NCBI GenBank assembly: GCA_964412555.1
Contig: CAYPPG010000024.1
Span: 40,052-104,051, forward strand
DNA from: CAYPPG01 sp964412555
GTDB taxonomy: Bacteria; Hinthialibacterota; Hinthialibacteria; Hinthialibacterales; Hinthialibacteraceae
Length of the DNA stretch: 64,000 nucleotides
Direction: 5' to 3'
Below are positions 7,513-16,621 of the stretch, one piece after another. Position numbers and translations under genes: made by a program. Each line of letters starts with the position of its first letter. The stretch's first letter is position 1. The notes beneath the pieces were generated by a model. It saw only the letters and a list, made by a program, of their open reading frames with translations. It was not told where the DNA came from and did no database searches.

Positions 7513-8442
7513 TTATAATAGATTTGGAGGGGTAGAGGTGGAATCCCCCTTGAGTTTCACCAATGTGATTTTATTCCCCTTTTCATTAAATTCCACTTTG
7601 CTCATAAAGGCGCGAATAAGGATAAGGCCGCGGCCGTGATTCGCGAGAATTTCCACATCTTCGAATGATTCGGGAATCATTTGCCAGTCAAAGCCTTTGC
7701 CTTCATCTTCGATGGAAAACAGTACAGAGTCCGGCGAGAGATGAGTCGATACTTTTACTCTTCGTTCTTTGAAGGGAAGCTGTTGACTTCGATCTTTCAC
7801 CAGTTGATTGAAAGAGACCAATTCATCCAGAGTGGTGCCTTTCGATTGGGAAGTAATCTCCAGATTACCGTGGATAATGGCATTGACCAATGCTTCGTCC
7901 AATGCTAGACGGATGTTCATCAGTTCCGATTGATTGCAAATACCGATATGGGCTACTTTTTCCGTGAGAAGGTCGATCAACGGCAAGGTATATTGCAATT
8001 CACTCGGAATATGGTATGTTTGCCGTTCCTCCACAAAAAAGTCGAATATGCGCTGCTTCATCCGGTTTTTCAAACGCATACGAAGGATTTTTGATGCGAT
8101 TGAATGGACTTGGTCGACTTCCTGCGGTTTCAACAAGAAATTGGAGGCTCCCAATCGCAGTGCCTCGATGGCGTCTTCGCGCCGTCCGAATCCGGTCAAA
8201 ATGACGACCGGGATTTCGGGTTTATCCCGCCGCAATTCCGCCAGGAGTTCCATTCCTCCCATTTCCGGCATTCGCAAATCCGTAAACACCAGATCGACTT
8301 CGTGGCTTAAACAAATATCCAGTGCTTCCTTCCCGTTGTCGGCAGTCAAGATATTGTAATTGCCGGCAGTGGAGAGTATTTCAACCAGCAGTTCACGAAC
8401 CATCAACTCATCGTCAACCACGAGTATGGTGCCATCGTTCAT
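7513..8442 (-). CDS. Response regulator receiver fused to anti-sigma/SpoIIAB-type ATPase
   Basis: 309 residues. A complete REC domain (5-120) has the acidic pair D10-D11, phospho-acceptor D55 (FTDLRMPE), T83 and K105. A helical linker (about 120-150) leads to a GHKL ATPase of the HATPase_c_2/RsbW type (about 150-300). Its N-box reads 'LALDEALVNAIIHGN', the G1 box 'EDEGKGFD' and the G2 box 'NHGRGLILIRAFM'. It has no dimerisation or His phospho-acceptor helix, so it is not an ordinary histidine kinase. By analogy with RsbW/SpoIIAB, the ATPase would phosphorylate or bind an anti-anti-sigma protein, gated by phosphorylation of REC. No sigma factor, STAS protein or PP2C phosphatase lies in the window. 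Monocistronic by position. Confidence 0.9.
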   Translation of the reverse strand: MNDGTILVVDDELMVRELLVEILSTAGNYNILTADNGKEALDICLSHEVDLVFTDLRMPEMGGMELLAELRRDKPEIPVVILTGFGRREDAIEALRLGASNFLLKPQEVDQVHSIASKILRMRLKNRMKQRIFDFFVEERQTYHIPSELQYTLPLIDLLTEKVAHIGICNQSELMNIRLALDEALVNAIIHGNLEITSQSKGTTLDELVSFNQLVKDRSQQLPFKERRVKVSTHLSPDSVLFSIEDEGKGFDWQMIPESFEDVEILANHGRGLILIRAFMSKVEFNEKGNKITLVKLKGDSTSTPPNLL

Positions 8443-8654
8443 GGTGAATCGTCTAACCTCTCATCCCGTTGGCTCGATAGAAACGATGTAATAATAATTT
8501 ACATTCTCTGTTTGTCGCTCATTCGATAGAATGTCCAGCTTATTATTCAAAGTACATAAATAAAGAATCATAACTTATATAGGCCTGGAAGTGAAGATAG
8601 ACTAACCAGATATAGAATATTTTCGCTGTAAAAAAATATTGAAAATTGATAGCC

Positions 8655-9704
8655 TTATTTCAAACTGCGGTTGCCTGTCTTTTTCTGTGGATCCGGTCGG
8701 TAAGATTTTTCATGTAGAGGCGGTTCGCGAACCGCCCCTGCAAAACTGGGTTGTTTTTTGTGGATTTTTCCGGCAAGATATTTTACCATTCCTTTGACCA
8801 AGTGAGTTATGGAAAAACCGATGGGGATCATGGGTGGAATGACGAATGAATTCGGCTTGGCATCTTCGATGGATGAACCGTAGATTTCAATATGCTTCAA
8901 ATCCGTAGTGTAGAAACCCAAATTCTGTGCCGTTCGCAGTACGAAATGATCCTGAACATTAACGTCTACTATTTCCGCTACTACCCGATCCATTGCCACG
9001 GGATTGGTTCCGGCGATCACAAGGCCAACTTCTGTAGGAGTTCCGTGATTTGGACCTTGGCCTTCCATTGCCGTTACGGCATCGATGACGGTTAGTTCGG
9101 GAGATACTTTTTCCATGACAGCCAACAGCATGGCGGCGAATTCATCGGCGCTGCGCTGGAGACGAAAATGCCAATAGGCCTTTCTCCGTTTGGGCACGCA
9201 CCCATACAGATTTTTAACCGCACCGGTGAAAACCATCTGGCAATGGGCTTTGAATTTCGGGACATTGATGATGATGTCAAATTCTTGTAGTGTTTTTTCG
9301 AGATACGGGGTAGAAATCCCTACCGTTAATTGTTGTTTTCGCCGAGTCTCACTTGTCGGAGAGCGGAAATCGACAATGGGTATCCCCATTTTTACCGCGA
9401 ATTCTTCCACCCCACAGGCGTGAGCCACTTTGTTGGCGCTTGCAAGAGGGGGACTATCACCGATAACCACTTTTGCACCACAATCCAATACCATCGACGC
9501 CAGGGCTTCCAGCACGGCCGGATGGGTTGTGACAGCGCGCTCGGGCGGTTTTCCGTACAGGAGGTTCGGTTTCAGCAGCACACGATTTCCCTTTTTGACG
9601 AATGATTCCATGCCGCCGAAGGGAGTCAGTGAATTTTGGATGGCTGCGGAGACTTCATCCAACTGATAAGAGGGACAACGTTCTATTGATACGATATTAT
9701 CCAT
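8655..9704 (-). CDS. DUF362 domain protein
   Basis: About 349 residues from ATG 9704 (MDNIVSIERC..); in-frame ATGs at 9719 and 9743 also exist and none has a clear ribosome site. The DUF362 core is plain: 'GNRVLLKPNLL' (about 40-50), 'TTHPAVLEAL', 'VVIGDSPP', 'DIIINVPKFKAH' (about 165), 'TGAVKNLYGCVP' (about 182) and 'DRVVAEI'. DUF362 proteins are often found with 4Fe-4S domains; this one has no cysteine cluster. Function unknown. The last 30 or so residues (AGAVREPPLHEK..) are partly encoded by a perfect palindromic repeat (8713-8742), which may have extended the reading frame. Confidence 0.85.
   Translation of the reverse strand: MDNIVSIERCPSYQLDEVSAAIQNSLTPFGGMESFVKKGNRVLLKPNLLYGKPPERAVTTHPAVLEALASMVLDCGAKVVIGDSPPLASANKVAHACGVEEFAVKMGIPIVDFRSPTSETRRKQQLTVGISTPYLEKTLQEFDIIINVPKFKAHCQMVFTGAVKNLYGCVPKRRKAYWHFRLQRSADEFAAMLLAVMEKVSPELTVIDAVTAMEGQGPNHGTPTEVGLVIAGTNPVAMDRVVAEIVDVNVQDHFVLRTAQNLGFYTTDLKHIEIYGSSIEDAKPNSFVIPPMIPIGFSITHLVKGMVKYLAGKIHKKQPSFAGAVREPPLHEKSYRPDPQKKTGNRSLK
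8713..8742. repeat. Palindromic repeat inside the DUF362 coding sequence
   Basis: The core GGCGGTTCGCGAACCGCC (8719-8736) is a perfect 18-base palindrome, flanked by TGTAGA and CCTGCA, which extend it almost perfectly. Elements of this wording are usually intergenic in other genomes. Here it is translated as the tail residues A-V-R-E-P-P of the DUF362 protein. Confidence 0.75.
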
Positions 9705-9769
9705 TTTGGTTTTGATCATATGAGAAAATGTAGTTATTGTCATTCATTATAATGGTTGTCGGGGATTTT

Positions 9770-9965
9770 GCACGTTGGGTCAGGGGGGCTGAATCGGGTT
9801 TGGCCTGGATTTTGGGATTTTCAGGATGGGGAATTTGAGGGTGTTTTTTTCGATTCGCAAAGACGGACATGGATCGCTGGTGACTCGTCATTTTTATGCT
9901 TATCGATCAATGAGGTATATCCTGTTCATCCTTGAATCCTGGGTATCCAGATTCAGACGAAGGAA
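9770..9965. repeat. Inverted pair of degenerate GGAT-rich repeats
   Basis: The stretch from about 9788 to 9830 reads GAATCGGGTTTGG.. TGGATTTTGGGATTTTCAGG, and 9910-9960 read on the other strand gives GAATCTGGATACC.. AGGATTCAAGGATGAACAGG. The two are diverged inverted copies of one GGAT-phased element about 100 bases apart, in the gap between the DUF362 gene and the giant gene. Their wording matches a type of low-complexity intergenic repeat that I know from planctomycete and Bacteroidota genomes. No gene is supported here; the short frames in it are artefacts. Confidence 0.6.
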
Positions 9966-9979
9966 ATGTTAGAAATTCG

Positions 9980-12900
9980 TTAGTAGATCATCCAACCGGA
10001 AACGTGAACCTCGTTCAACAAATCAATTCCCTTGACGCTGTTGCCGGAGAGGGGTATCGCCCCGTCATTCAACCGCGTCAACCGTTCGTCGATTGCAACG
10101 AGAACACTCCCGGACGGTTCCCCGCTTCCAATCCACTTGAAGCGGACGGAGACGACATTTGTAGGATGGGTTGGCGACCCATCAATCGGCACCCCCAACG
10201 CTCCCGCCAGAATAAACAACCCATCCTGGGAAGCATTCGTAGCCATCAAACTCATCGCATCGTTTACTAACAAACAGGTATCCTCTTCGACGACTGCCAC
10301 CTGTGCAGGATCGAACCGCAATCCTAATTTCACGCCGCATAGACCGTTCGCATCATCGACTGCAAACCGAACAACCCAACTCTTTCCATCCGGCGCGGCG
10401 ATTACCGAAGTGGACAACTCACGATCCATGATATATCCCCTATCCCGTGACCGTTTCGCAGCCTTCCCGCTCGGTGTATAATCCGGCCCCCAATTATCTT
10501 CGTTCGTATCCGCGGGGAAATAATCAATGAGCAGCGCATACTGCTGCAGAATGAGCGACGCGTCTACTGTTGCGATGGTTTGATCCCAATTTACGTCACC
10601 CGCAGGGGTGAAGAACGGGTCGTCTTCGATCGGGACGGGGAAATATTCTGTATAATAGCGTTGATCATATTCCGGATATTCGCTCGGTGGGAATGCGGGG
10701 AAATAGGTGATACGTGAGACGTCGTATTGGAGGATGAGTGAGGCGTCTACTGAGCCGACGGTGCCGTTGTCGTTCATGTCACCCCATAGATATATGGGGT
10801 AGGCAATGATCTTGAACGGTTTGGTCGCTGAGACGTTGATCCCGCCGTAAAGGATTCCGCCGTTATCGTAAATCGCGGCGGATGAATTGACGATCCCGTG
10901 CGCATCCAATGCCGGTGTGAAGGTGAGTGAGCCGGTCGGCGAATCGATAGCCGGCGGAGTGGCGAAGAAAGCCGGTTGATCGCTGTTTGTCATAAAGAAG
11001 AGCGCTTGACTCGCTTCGTTGAGCGGTCCGGCCTTTATCCCCGTCGCCCATGCGATCACCTCTTCCGTCAGTGCCGAATCATTCACGAACGCCACCGTTG
11101 CGCCGGGAATGAAATCGGGCGCGTCGTTCACCGGTGTGACCGAGATCACGAAATTGCTTGGGGAGGATGAATCGATCCCTCCGCTGAGTGTACCGCCGTT
11201 ATCCTTCAGGATCACTGTGACCACTGCGTTGCCGAACGCATCATCGGCAGGGGTATATGTCAAGGCGCCTGAAACATCGATGGCTGGTAAGGCCTCAAAG
11301 AGCGCCAGGTTGGTATTCGTCACGTCAAAGATCAAACTTTGACCGGATTCATCCGGCGGTCCCGCCTCACCCGTCGCGAATCCGATGACGGTCTGTGCGC
11401 TGGCGTCTTCCAGCACTGCCTGATTCGGGCCGAGTGTCAAAATCGGCGCGTCGTTTACCGGTTGGACGGTGATGGTAAATTCTTTTGTGGCCGATTCGTT
11501 CACACCGCCGTATTCCACGCCGCCGTTATCGATGAGCTGGATTGCAACTGTTGCTGATCCGTTCTGATCCGGTGCGGGAGTATACCGTAATGTGCCGGTG
11601 GCATCTACTGACGGTGTCGCAGAAAAGAGCGCGTCGTTGCTGGTCCATGTCAAAAATGTCAGTTCCTGCCAGGCTTCATCATCCGGACCGGCTTCAATTC
11701 CTGTCGCCCAGCCGATAATCTCCTGGGGGGCGGCATCTTCGACAATCACTTGATCCGGCCCGGCCGTGAATTTCGGCGGATCGTTGACCGGTGTGGCGGA
11801 AATCACGAAGTGATACGGTGAGGAATAATTGATTCCGCCACTTGCTGTCCCTCCATTATCGTACAGCGTAGCTGTCACATGCGCAATCCCATTCCTATCG
11901 GGAGCAAGGGTGAATTGGAGCGTTCCGGTGGGGATTTGAATGATTGGCGTGGCGGAGAACAGCGCTTCGTTGGTGTATTCGTACATGAAAAACAGTGATT
12001 GTGTCGCTTCGGATGGCGGACCGGCTGAGAAGTTCGTTGCCCAGCCAATGATTTCCTGGGCGGGGGAATCTTCTGCCAGCAACAGCACATAATACGGATA
12101 TCCGTCAAATGAAGGTGGATCGTTGACTTCCCAGATGTGAATGAAAAATGTCTGCGAAGCCGACGTATCGATACCCCCGTCCGCCGTGCCGCCGTTGTCG
12201 ATGAGTGTTACGGTTACGGAAGCATCGCCTACCTCATCCGGTGCCGGTGTGAAACGCAGTTCGCCGTTCGGATCGATGGTGGGTGTGGCGGAAAAGAGTG
12301 TGTCGTTGCTTGTGGTTACGATAAACGAAACGGACTGTACTGACTCGTCCGCAGGTCCAGGTGAAATACTCGTTGCCCAATTTGCTTGGACATACTCACC
12401 CGAATCTTCGAACACACCCACGTTATTGCCTTTCGTGAAGGAGGGCGGATCGTTCACCGGTGTCGCGGTGATGGTGAAATGATACGGCGTCGAGGCATCG
12501 ATGCCGCCATGCGCCGTCCCGCCGTCGTCATAGAGAATCGCCGTCGCATCAGCGACTCCGTTCGCGTTCAGCGCCGTGGTAAAGCGTAGTGTTCCCGACG
12601 CATCGATTGCCGGGCCTGTGGAGAAGAGACTCGGTTTATTGGTCTCCACCTCAAACCAAAGTGTTTGGCTGGCTTCGTACGGAATCCCCGCGGAAATATC
12701 CGTCGCCCAATTCTGGACTTCCTGCACTCCGGTATCTTCAAGGACAACTTGATTTGCCCCGCCGGTGAAGGATGGCTGATGATTCGGTCCGAAGACGGTT
12801 GCATTCCAAGGCTGTAAATCGACAGTGATGTCGTCTTCGTTGATGCTTGTCAAGGATGAATTGAAGGTGACCGGAATCACCGTGTCATCCTCCAATGAAC

Positions 12901-15900
12901 CGTTTATCAGCATGCTGAATTTCAGTAATGTTCCGTTCCCCGGTCCCAACGGATCGCCTTCACTTGCCGCTGTGCAAATCAACTGCCCGGACGGGGAGGC
13001 GTCGTTCACATATGGCCCGTACCATAAGGCGCAGGAGGTTCCACTGATCGAAGCGGAGCCTGGGACATAGGTGATCTGATTCGGGTCGTAATCGAGGGCG
13101 ACGCGGTAGCCGATTGTGCCGGTGGCGTCGGAGATGTTGACGGAGAGTTCGATTTGTTGGGTGCGGTGGACGGTGGGATTAGAAGGAGTTATGTACAGAA
13201 CCGGTATAGTTGACGACTGGTTAATTGAAAACATTCCATCACTCACATCAAAAGGCATACCATCCGCTGCATCAGAAATTCTCACCAAACAGTTGCTTGA
13301 CGACACATCCGGCACCAACCAGGCATACGAGCCGGTATTCGGAGTGGATTCGATAATCGGTGTCCATGTCGATCCGCCATTGGTGCTGAATTGCAGGCTG
13401 ATGGAAGTGATTGAAGGTGAGGCTGAGTAAACGATATTTTGCGTTGTACCAGCCTGCCATCTTTCGCCGCCGTTAGGAGTTACTAAATCAAGAGATGGAG
13501 TAGGAGTACCTTCAGTATATACTTGAAGATTATCAAAATAACTTGTTGTACCTCCCCCACCTCTACCACTATGAATTCCAACTCTTGAGATACCCGCTGT
13601 CCAATCATATCCGTCCAAATATTGTACATTTTGTACTACAAGTGTACTGTCCATATATAAATCAAAGGTATTGTCAAATGTTCGGTATATCATTTTAAAA
13701 TGATGCCATTGGCCATCATAATTGGCAAAAGACACCCATCGTTCAGGAACGGGAGCATTTTGGTCAAAGTACCACCATTTGTCGGCATCATTTTTCCAAA
13801 ATACAAAGTAGATGACATTTTCATCACCTATCCAAAAAGCATTATTTGTTGCTGAACCCAATTTAGGTTTCATATCAATCTCAAAAATAATTGTGCCTTG
13901 CGTTTTAGTGAACCATCGGTTAGCATTCCAATCTCCGTTTACTGCTGCTCCCATTGGTGGGCTTATATATTCCGAACTTTGTGCATAGATTTGACCTCCA
14001 TTGATTCCTTGTATCCAACCAGGCAATGTTTGGCCATTCGACAAATTATTGTAATCCTCGAATATCAAATAATTTCTATTTGATTGAATTGTGAAAATCC
14101 CATCACTTACATCAAACGGCATCCCATATCCCGCATCCGCCACTCGTACCAAACAGTTGCTCGACGACACATCCGGCACCAACCAGGCATACGAGCCGGT
14201 ATTCAGAGTCGATTCGACAATCGGTGTCCATGTCGATCCGCCGTCGGTGCTGAATTGCAAGCTGACGGAAGTGATGGTGGGTGAAGCGGAGTAGATGATG
14301 TTTTGGGAGGTTCCTGCTTGCCAGGTTTCGCCGCCATTGGGAGTCTCAAGTGTGATCGTTTCTTCGGGTGACAACAATTCGTTATAATATACTCCCACAT
14401 ATCCGGAAAAATCGCTGAGTACTACATCTAAATCTTGATCCCCATCCAAATCTCCCAGAGCGAGACTGGTTGCCATTTCCGAACCGGTTCCAAATGTGCT
14501 TGCACTGATAAAAGTTCCATTCCCCTCATTTTCATAAATCCGATGCAAATCATTTTCCATTCCAAGAAGAATATCGAGGTCTTGATCGCCGTCCAAATCC
14601 CCAAGCGCCACGCTCGATGTAAAGGATGAGGGGCCAAAAGTGGCGTCGGCTATGAATTGTCCGCTCCCATTGTTGCGATAAATTTGATTCGCAGTGTTGT
14701 AATTGGTTTCGACGATATCCAGGTCTCCATCATTGTCGATGTCACCGAGCGTCAACTCATATGTAAAACTATCTGTTCCCCCAAATAACGCCTGTTGTGT
14801 AAAATATCCTGTTCCATCATTCAGGTAGATTCTATTTTGTTGGTTATGGTTTCCGACGACGAGATCTAAATCACCGTCGTTGTCGATATCCCCAAAAGCT
14901 GTAGACACGCTATCGTTTTCGCCTTGTCCGAGATGCTGATTTTTTGATATAAAATGACCAGTACCATCATTCTGATAAATTTCCACACCTGCAAATCCCA
15001 TCATTCCCACGGCTAAATCGAGATGGCCGTCTCCATTGATATCCCCCAATTCGAGTGACATGACGGAATCATCGCCGGGGCCGAAGGGGAAGGTACCTGC
15101 ATTGAAAAGACCGCTTCCATCATTGAGATACACATAGTTTTGATACATGTAGCCGGCGACTAAATCGAGATCGTCATCGTTATCTACATCGCCTAGAGTG
15201 ATATGAATTTCGCCGTCGGTGGCATTGCCGACTGTATCTCCTGCTGTATAACTGCAAATTAGATTTCCATTTCCGTCGTTGCGGTGGATAAAAATTTCGT
15301 GGCCATCACCGCATGCCTCCACAAGATCCAAATCTCCATCATGATCAAGATCACCGAGGACAACCGAGCGAGAGGGATTCGAATTCCCTATCGCTTGCGT
15401 CACTGTATTTAATTCAGCTGGCCCCGAAGAAGATTTCGCCATAAACTGCCAAACATACGGTGTAGCCATATTCACCATATCCACGCTCTGCACTCCCGTT
15501 GCCAATGTCACTTCCACTTTCTCCCCCGGCTTCAAATCATTTGTCGGATCAAACAGCAATTGGCTATAACTATCGACGGAATATGTTCCCTCCAATTTCC
15601 CTGTCATCGAACCATGGACACTGAACACATCCGATGCGGCATTGAGTATGCCGGCGTTGAATCCTGCTGTGACGTTCACGGTTGTCGCGGCGCTGATTGC
15701 ATTGGCTAGAGGGAAGACGGAGAGGAGTTCCGGAGGAGTGAGTGGGCTTTCTACATCGATATCGTCGATCTCGATATCGAGTGTATTCCCCCCATCCTGC
15801 TCAACAATGGTTACTTTGTCTAATTTGTTCCATCCCGAGAAAGAAATATTGGTGGCTGCCCCCCAATTGAGGGTAACATTTTGGGTATAAACGGGTGTTC

Positions 15901-16285
15901 CTCCTCCATCAAGATATCCTCTTATTTGCACATTCAAGTCACTTGATAAGGACCCCAAAACAAAACTATTCAGTTTGAAGTCATTACCATCCGTATCATA
16001 AAAACTGACTTCAGATACTTGATTATAATTTGGAGAGGGATTTACATACAATAACGAATTATCAGCACCGCTGGAAAGGATTCCGTTATTGAGTATCTTT
16101 ACATCATCCGGACCATCGTCTGTAAACGAAAAATCACCAAAGATTACAGGTTTACTGTATGAACCAACGGATGCAGAATCAAAATTTTGATCTGCAGGGG
16201 GAGCCGCCCAGGCAGAGGCTGTAACCAACAGACAAATCAGGCAAATCGACAAACGTACGTACGGGGAGATGGGGTTTTCTTTCAT
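9980..16285 (-). CDS. Giant secreted protein: SbsA-Ig, FG-GAP/VCBS, LamG, cohesin-like, tandem Ig and dockerin domains
   Basis: 2101 residues from ATG 16285, which follows AAGGAG; the frame upstream to 16360 has no ribosome site. Domains in order: signal peptide (about 1-28, ends AWA-AP); a beta-rich N-domain; a SbsA-type Ig (about 185-290); seven FG-GAP/VCBS repeats with calcium loops of the D-x-D-x-D-G-D-L-D type (about 310-620); a 'PNGGE-W' domain (about 645-735); a concanavalin/LamG-like domain (about 745-930); a second, almost identical PNGGE domain (about 932-1022); a cohesin-like domain (about 1025-1160); six tandem roughly 110-residue Ig/cadherin-like repeats with 'VNDPPSF..EDs..WAt.i.aGP..E' (about 1165-1825); a split type I dockerin (GDMNDNGTVGSVDASLIL and GDVNWDQTIATVDASLIL, with about 50 residues between, roughly 1830-1935); and a C-terminal cohesin-like domain. 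It ends VSGWMIY. Probably a calcium-dependent adhesin or scaffold. Confidence 0.9.
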   Translation of the reverse strand: MKENPISPYVRLSICLICLLVTASAWAAPPADQNFDSASVGSYSKPVIFGDFSFTDDGPDDVKILNNGILSSGADNSLLYVNPSPNYNQVSEVSFYDTDGNDFKLNSFVLGSLSSDLNVQIRGYLDGGGTPVYTQNVTLNWGAATNISFSGWNKLDKVTIVEQDGGNTLDIEIDDIDVESPLTPPELLSVFPLANAISAATTVNVTAGFNAGILNAASDVFSVHGSMTGKLEGTYSVDSYSQLLFDPTNDLKPGEKVEVTLATGVQSVDMVNMATPYVWQFMAKSSSGPAELNTVTQAIGNSNPSRSVVLGDLDHDGDLDLVEACGDGHEIFIHRNDGNGNLICSYTAGDTVGNATDGEIHITLGDVDNDDDLDLVAGYMYQNYVYLNDGSGLFNAGTFPFGPGDDSVMSLELGDINGDGHLDLAVGMMGFAGVEIYQNDGTGHFISKNQHLGQGENDSVSTAFGDIDNDGDLDLVVGNHNQQNRIYLNDGTGYFTQQALFGGTDSFTYELTLGDIDNDGDLDIVETNYNTANQIYRNNGSGQFIADATFGPSSFTSSVALGDLDGDQDLDILLGMENDLHRIYENEGNGTFISASTFGTGSEMATSLALGDLDGDQDLDVVLSDFSGYVGVYYNELLSPEETITLETPNGGETWQAGTSQNIIYSASPTITSVSLQFSTDGGSTWTPIVESTLNTGSYAWLVPDVSSSNCLVRVADAGYGMPFDVSDGIFTIQSNRNYLIFEDYNNLSNGQTLPGWIQGINGGQIYAQSSEYISPPMGAAVNGDWNANRWFTKTQGTIIFEIDMKPKLGSATNNAFWIGDENVIYFVFWKNDADKWWYFDQNAPVPERWVSFANYDGQWHHFKMIYRTFDNTFDLYMDSTLVVQNVQYLDGYDWTAGISRVGIHSGRGGGGTTSYFDNLQVYTEGTPTPSLDLVTPNGGERWQAGTTQNIVYSASPSITSISLQFSTNGGSTWTPIIESTPNTGSYAWLVPDVSSSNCLVRISDAADGMPFDVSDGMFSINQSSTIPVLYITPSNPTVHRTQQIELSVNISDATGTIGYRVALDYDPNQITYVPGSASISGTSCALWYGPYVNDASPSGQLICTAASEGDPLGPGNGTLLKFSMLINGSLEDDTVIPVTFNSSLTSINEDDITVDLQPWNATVFGPNHQPSFTGGANQVVLEDTGVQEVQNWATDISAGIPYEASQTLWFEVETNKPSLFSTGPAIDASGTLRFTTALNANGVADATAILYDDGGTAHGGIDASTPYHFTITATPVNDPPSFTKGNNVGVFEDSGEYVQANWATSISPGPADESVQSVSFIVTTSNDTLFSATPTIDPNGELRFTPAPDEVGDASVTVTLIDNGGTADGGIDTSASQTFFIHIWEVNDPPSFDGYPYYVLLLAEDSPAQEIIGWATNFSAGPPSEATQSLFFMYEYTNEALFSATPIIQIPTGTLQFTLAPDRNGIAHVTATLYDNGGTASGGINYSSPYHFVISATPVNDPPKFTAGPDQVIVEDAAPQEIIGWATGIEAGPDDEAWQELTFLTWTSNDALFSATPSVDATGTLRYTPAPDQNGSATVAIQLIDNGGVEYGGVNESATKEFTITVQPVNDAPILTLGPNQAVLEDASAQTVIGFATGEAGPPDESGQSLIFDVTNTNLALFEALPAIDVSGALTYTPADDAFGNAVVTVILKDNGGTLSGGIDSSSPSNFVISVTPVNDAPDFIPGATVAFVNDSALTEEVIAWATGIKAGPLNEASQALFFMTNSDQPAFFATPPAIDSPTGSLTFTPALDAHGIVNSSAAIYDNGGILYGGINVSATKPFKIIAYPIYLWGDMNDNGTVGSVDASLILQYDVSRITYFPAFPPSEYPEYDQRYYTEYFPVPIEDDPFFTPAGDVNWDQTIATVDASLILQQYALLIDYFPADTNEDNWGPDYTPSGKAAKRSRDRGYIMDRELSTSVIAAPDGKSWVVRFAVDDANGLCGVKLGLRFDPAQVAVVEEDTCLLVNDAMSLMATNASQDGLFILAGALGVPIDGSPTHPTNVVSVRFKWIGSGEPSGSVLVAIDERLTRLNDGAIPLSGNSVKGIDLLNEVHVSGWMIY
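13217..14352. repeat. Near-identical direct repeats (about 270 bases) flanking an AT-rich cassette in the giant gene
   Basis: Bases 13217-13490 and 14085-14352 encode the two PNGGE domains and look about 85-90% identical by eye (for example the shared block around 13329-13400 and 14189-14260). The roughly 590 bases between them encode the LamG-like domain and are visibly richer in A and T than the flanks. This is the expected footprint of a recent domain duplication combined with insertion of a foreign domain cassette. Confidence 0.75.
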
Positions 16286-16621
16286 TTTTGTGCTCCTTAC
16301 ACAGAATGGTAAAACAATGGAATCGTATCGATGAATGTGTATTCTTGATGCAAAATGCAAAAAATATCCAAATCAACATGACATGACATTTCTGATTGTT
16401 TTCTACAATATTCGTGTAGCAAAGTCAACAGATAAAATCAAAAAATATCGATAAAAATGATTGCTAGAAATTTGAAATCAAGAGAGAATAAAAAAAAATC
16501 AAATTACTCATTCTATAACGGAAAGGAAAGTAACTTTATACGAATCAAGGATTGCTATTGTGTATTCTTGGAGAGAAAGGCAATCCTAATTATAATGATT
16601 TGGAAAAATAGGTTTTTTGAA
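16286..16621. other. AT-rich divergent intergenic region
   Basis: 336 bases between the start of the giant minus-strand gene and the plus-strand CocE-type gene. It is strongly AT-rich and should hold both promoters. In-frame codons run upstream of the CocE start, but they are Lys/Asn/Ser-rich, carry no signal peptide and no ribosome site, so I treat them as non-coding. I see no tRNA, small gene or clear hairpin. Confidence 0.5.
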
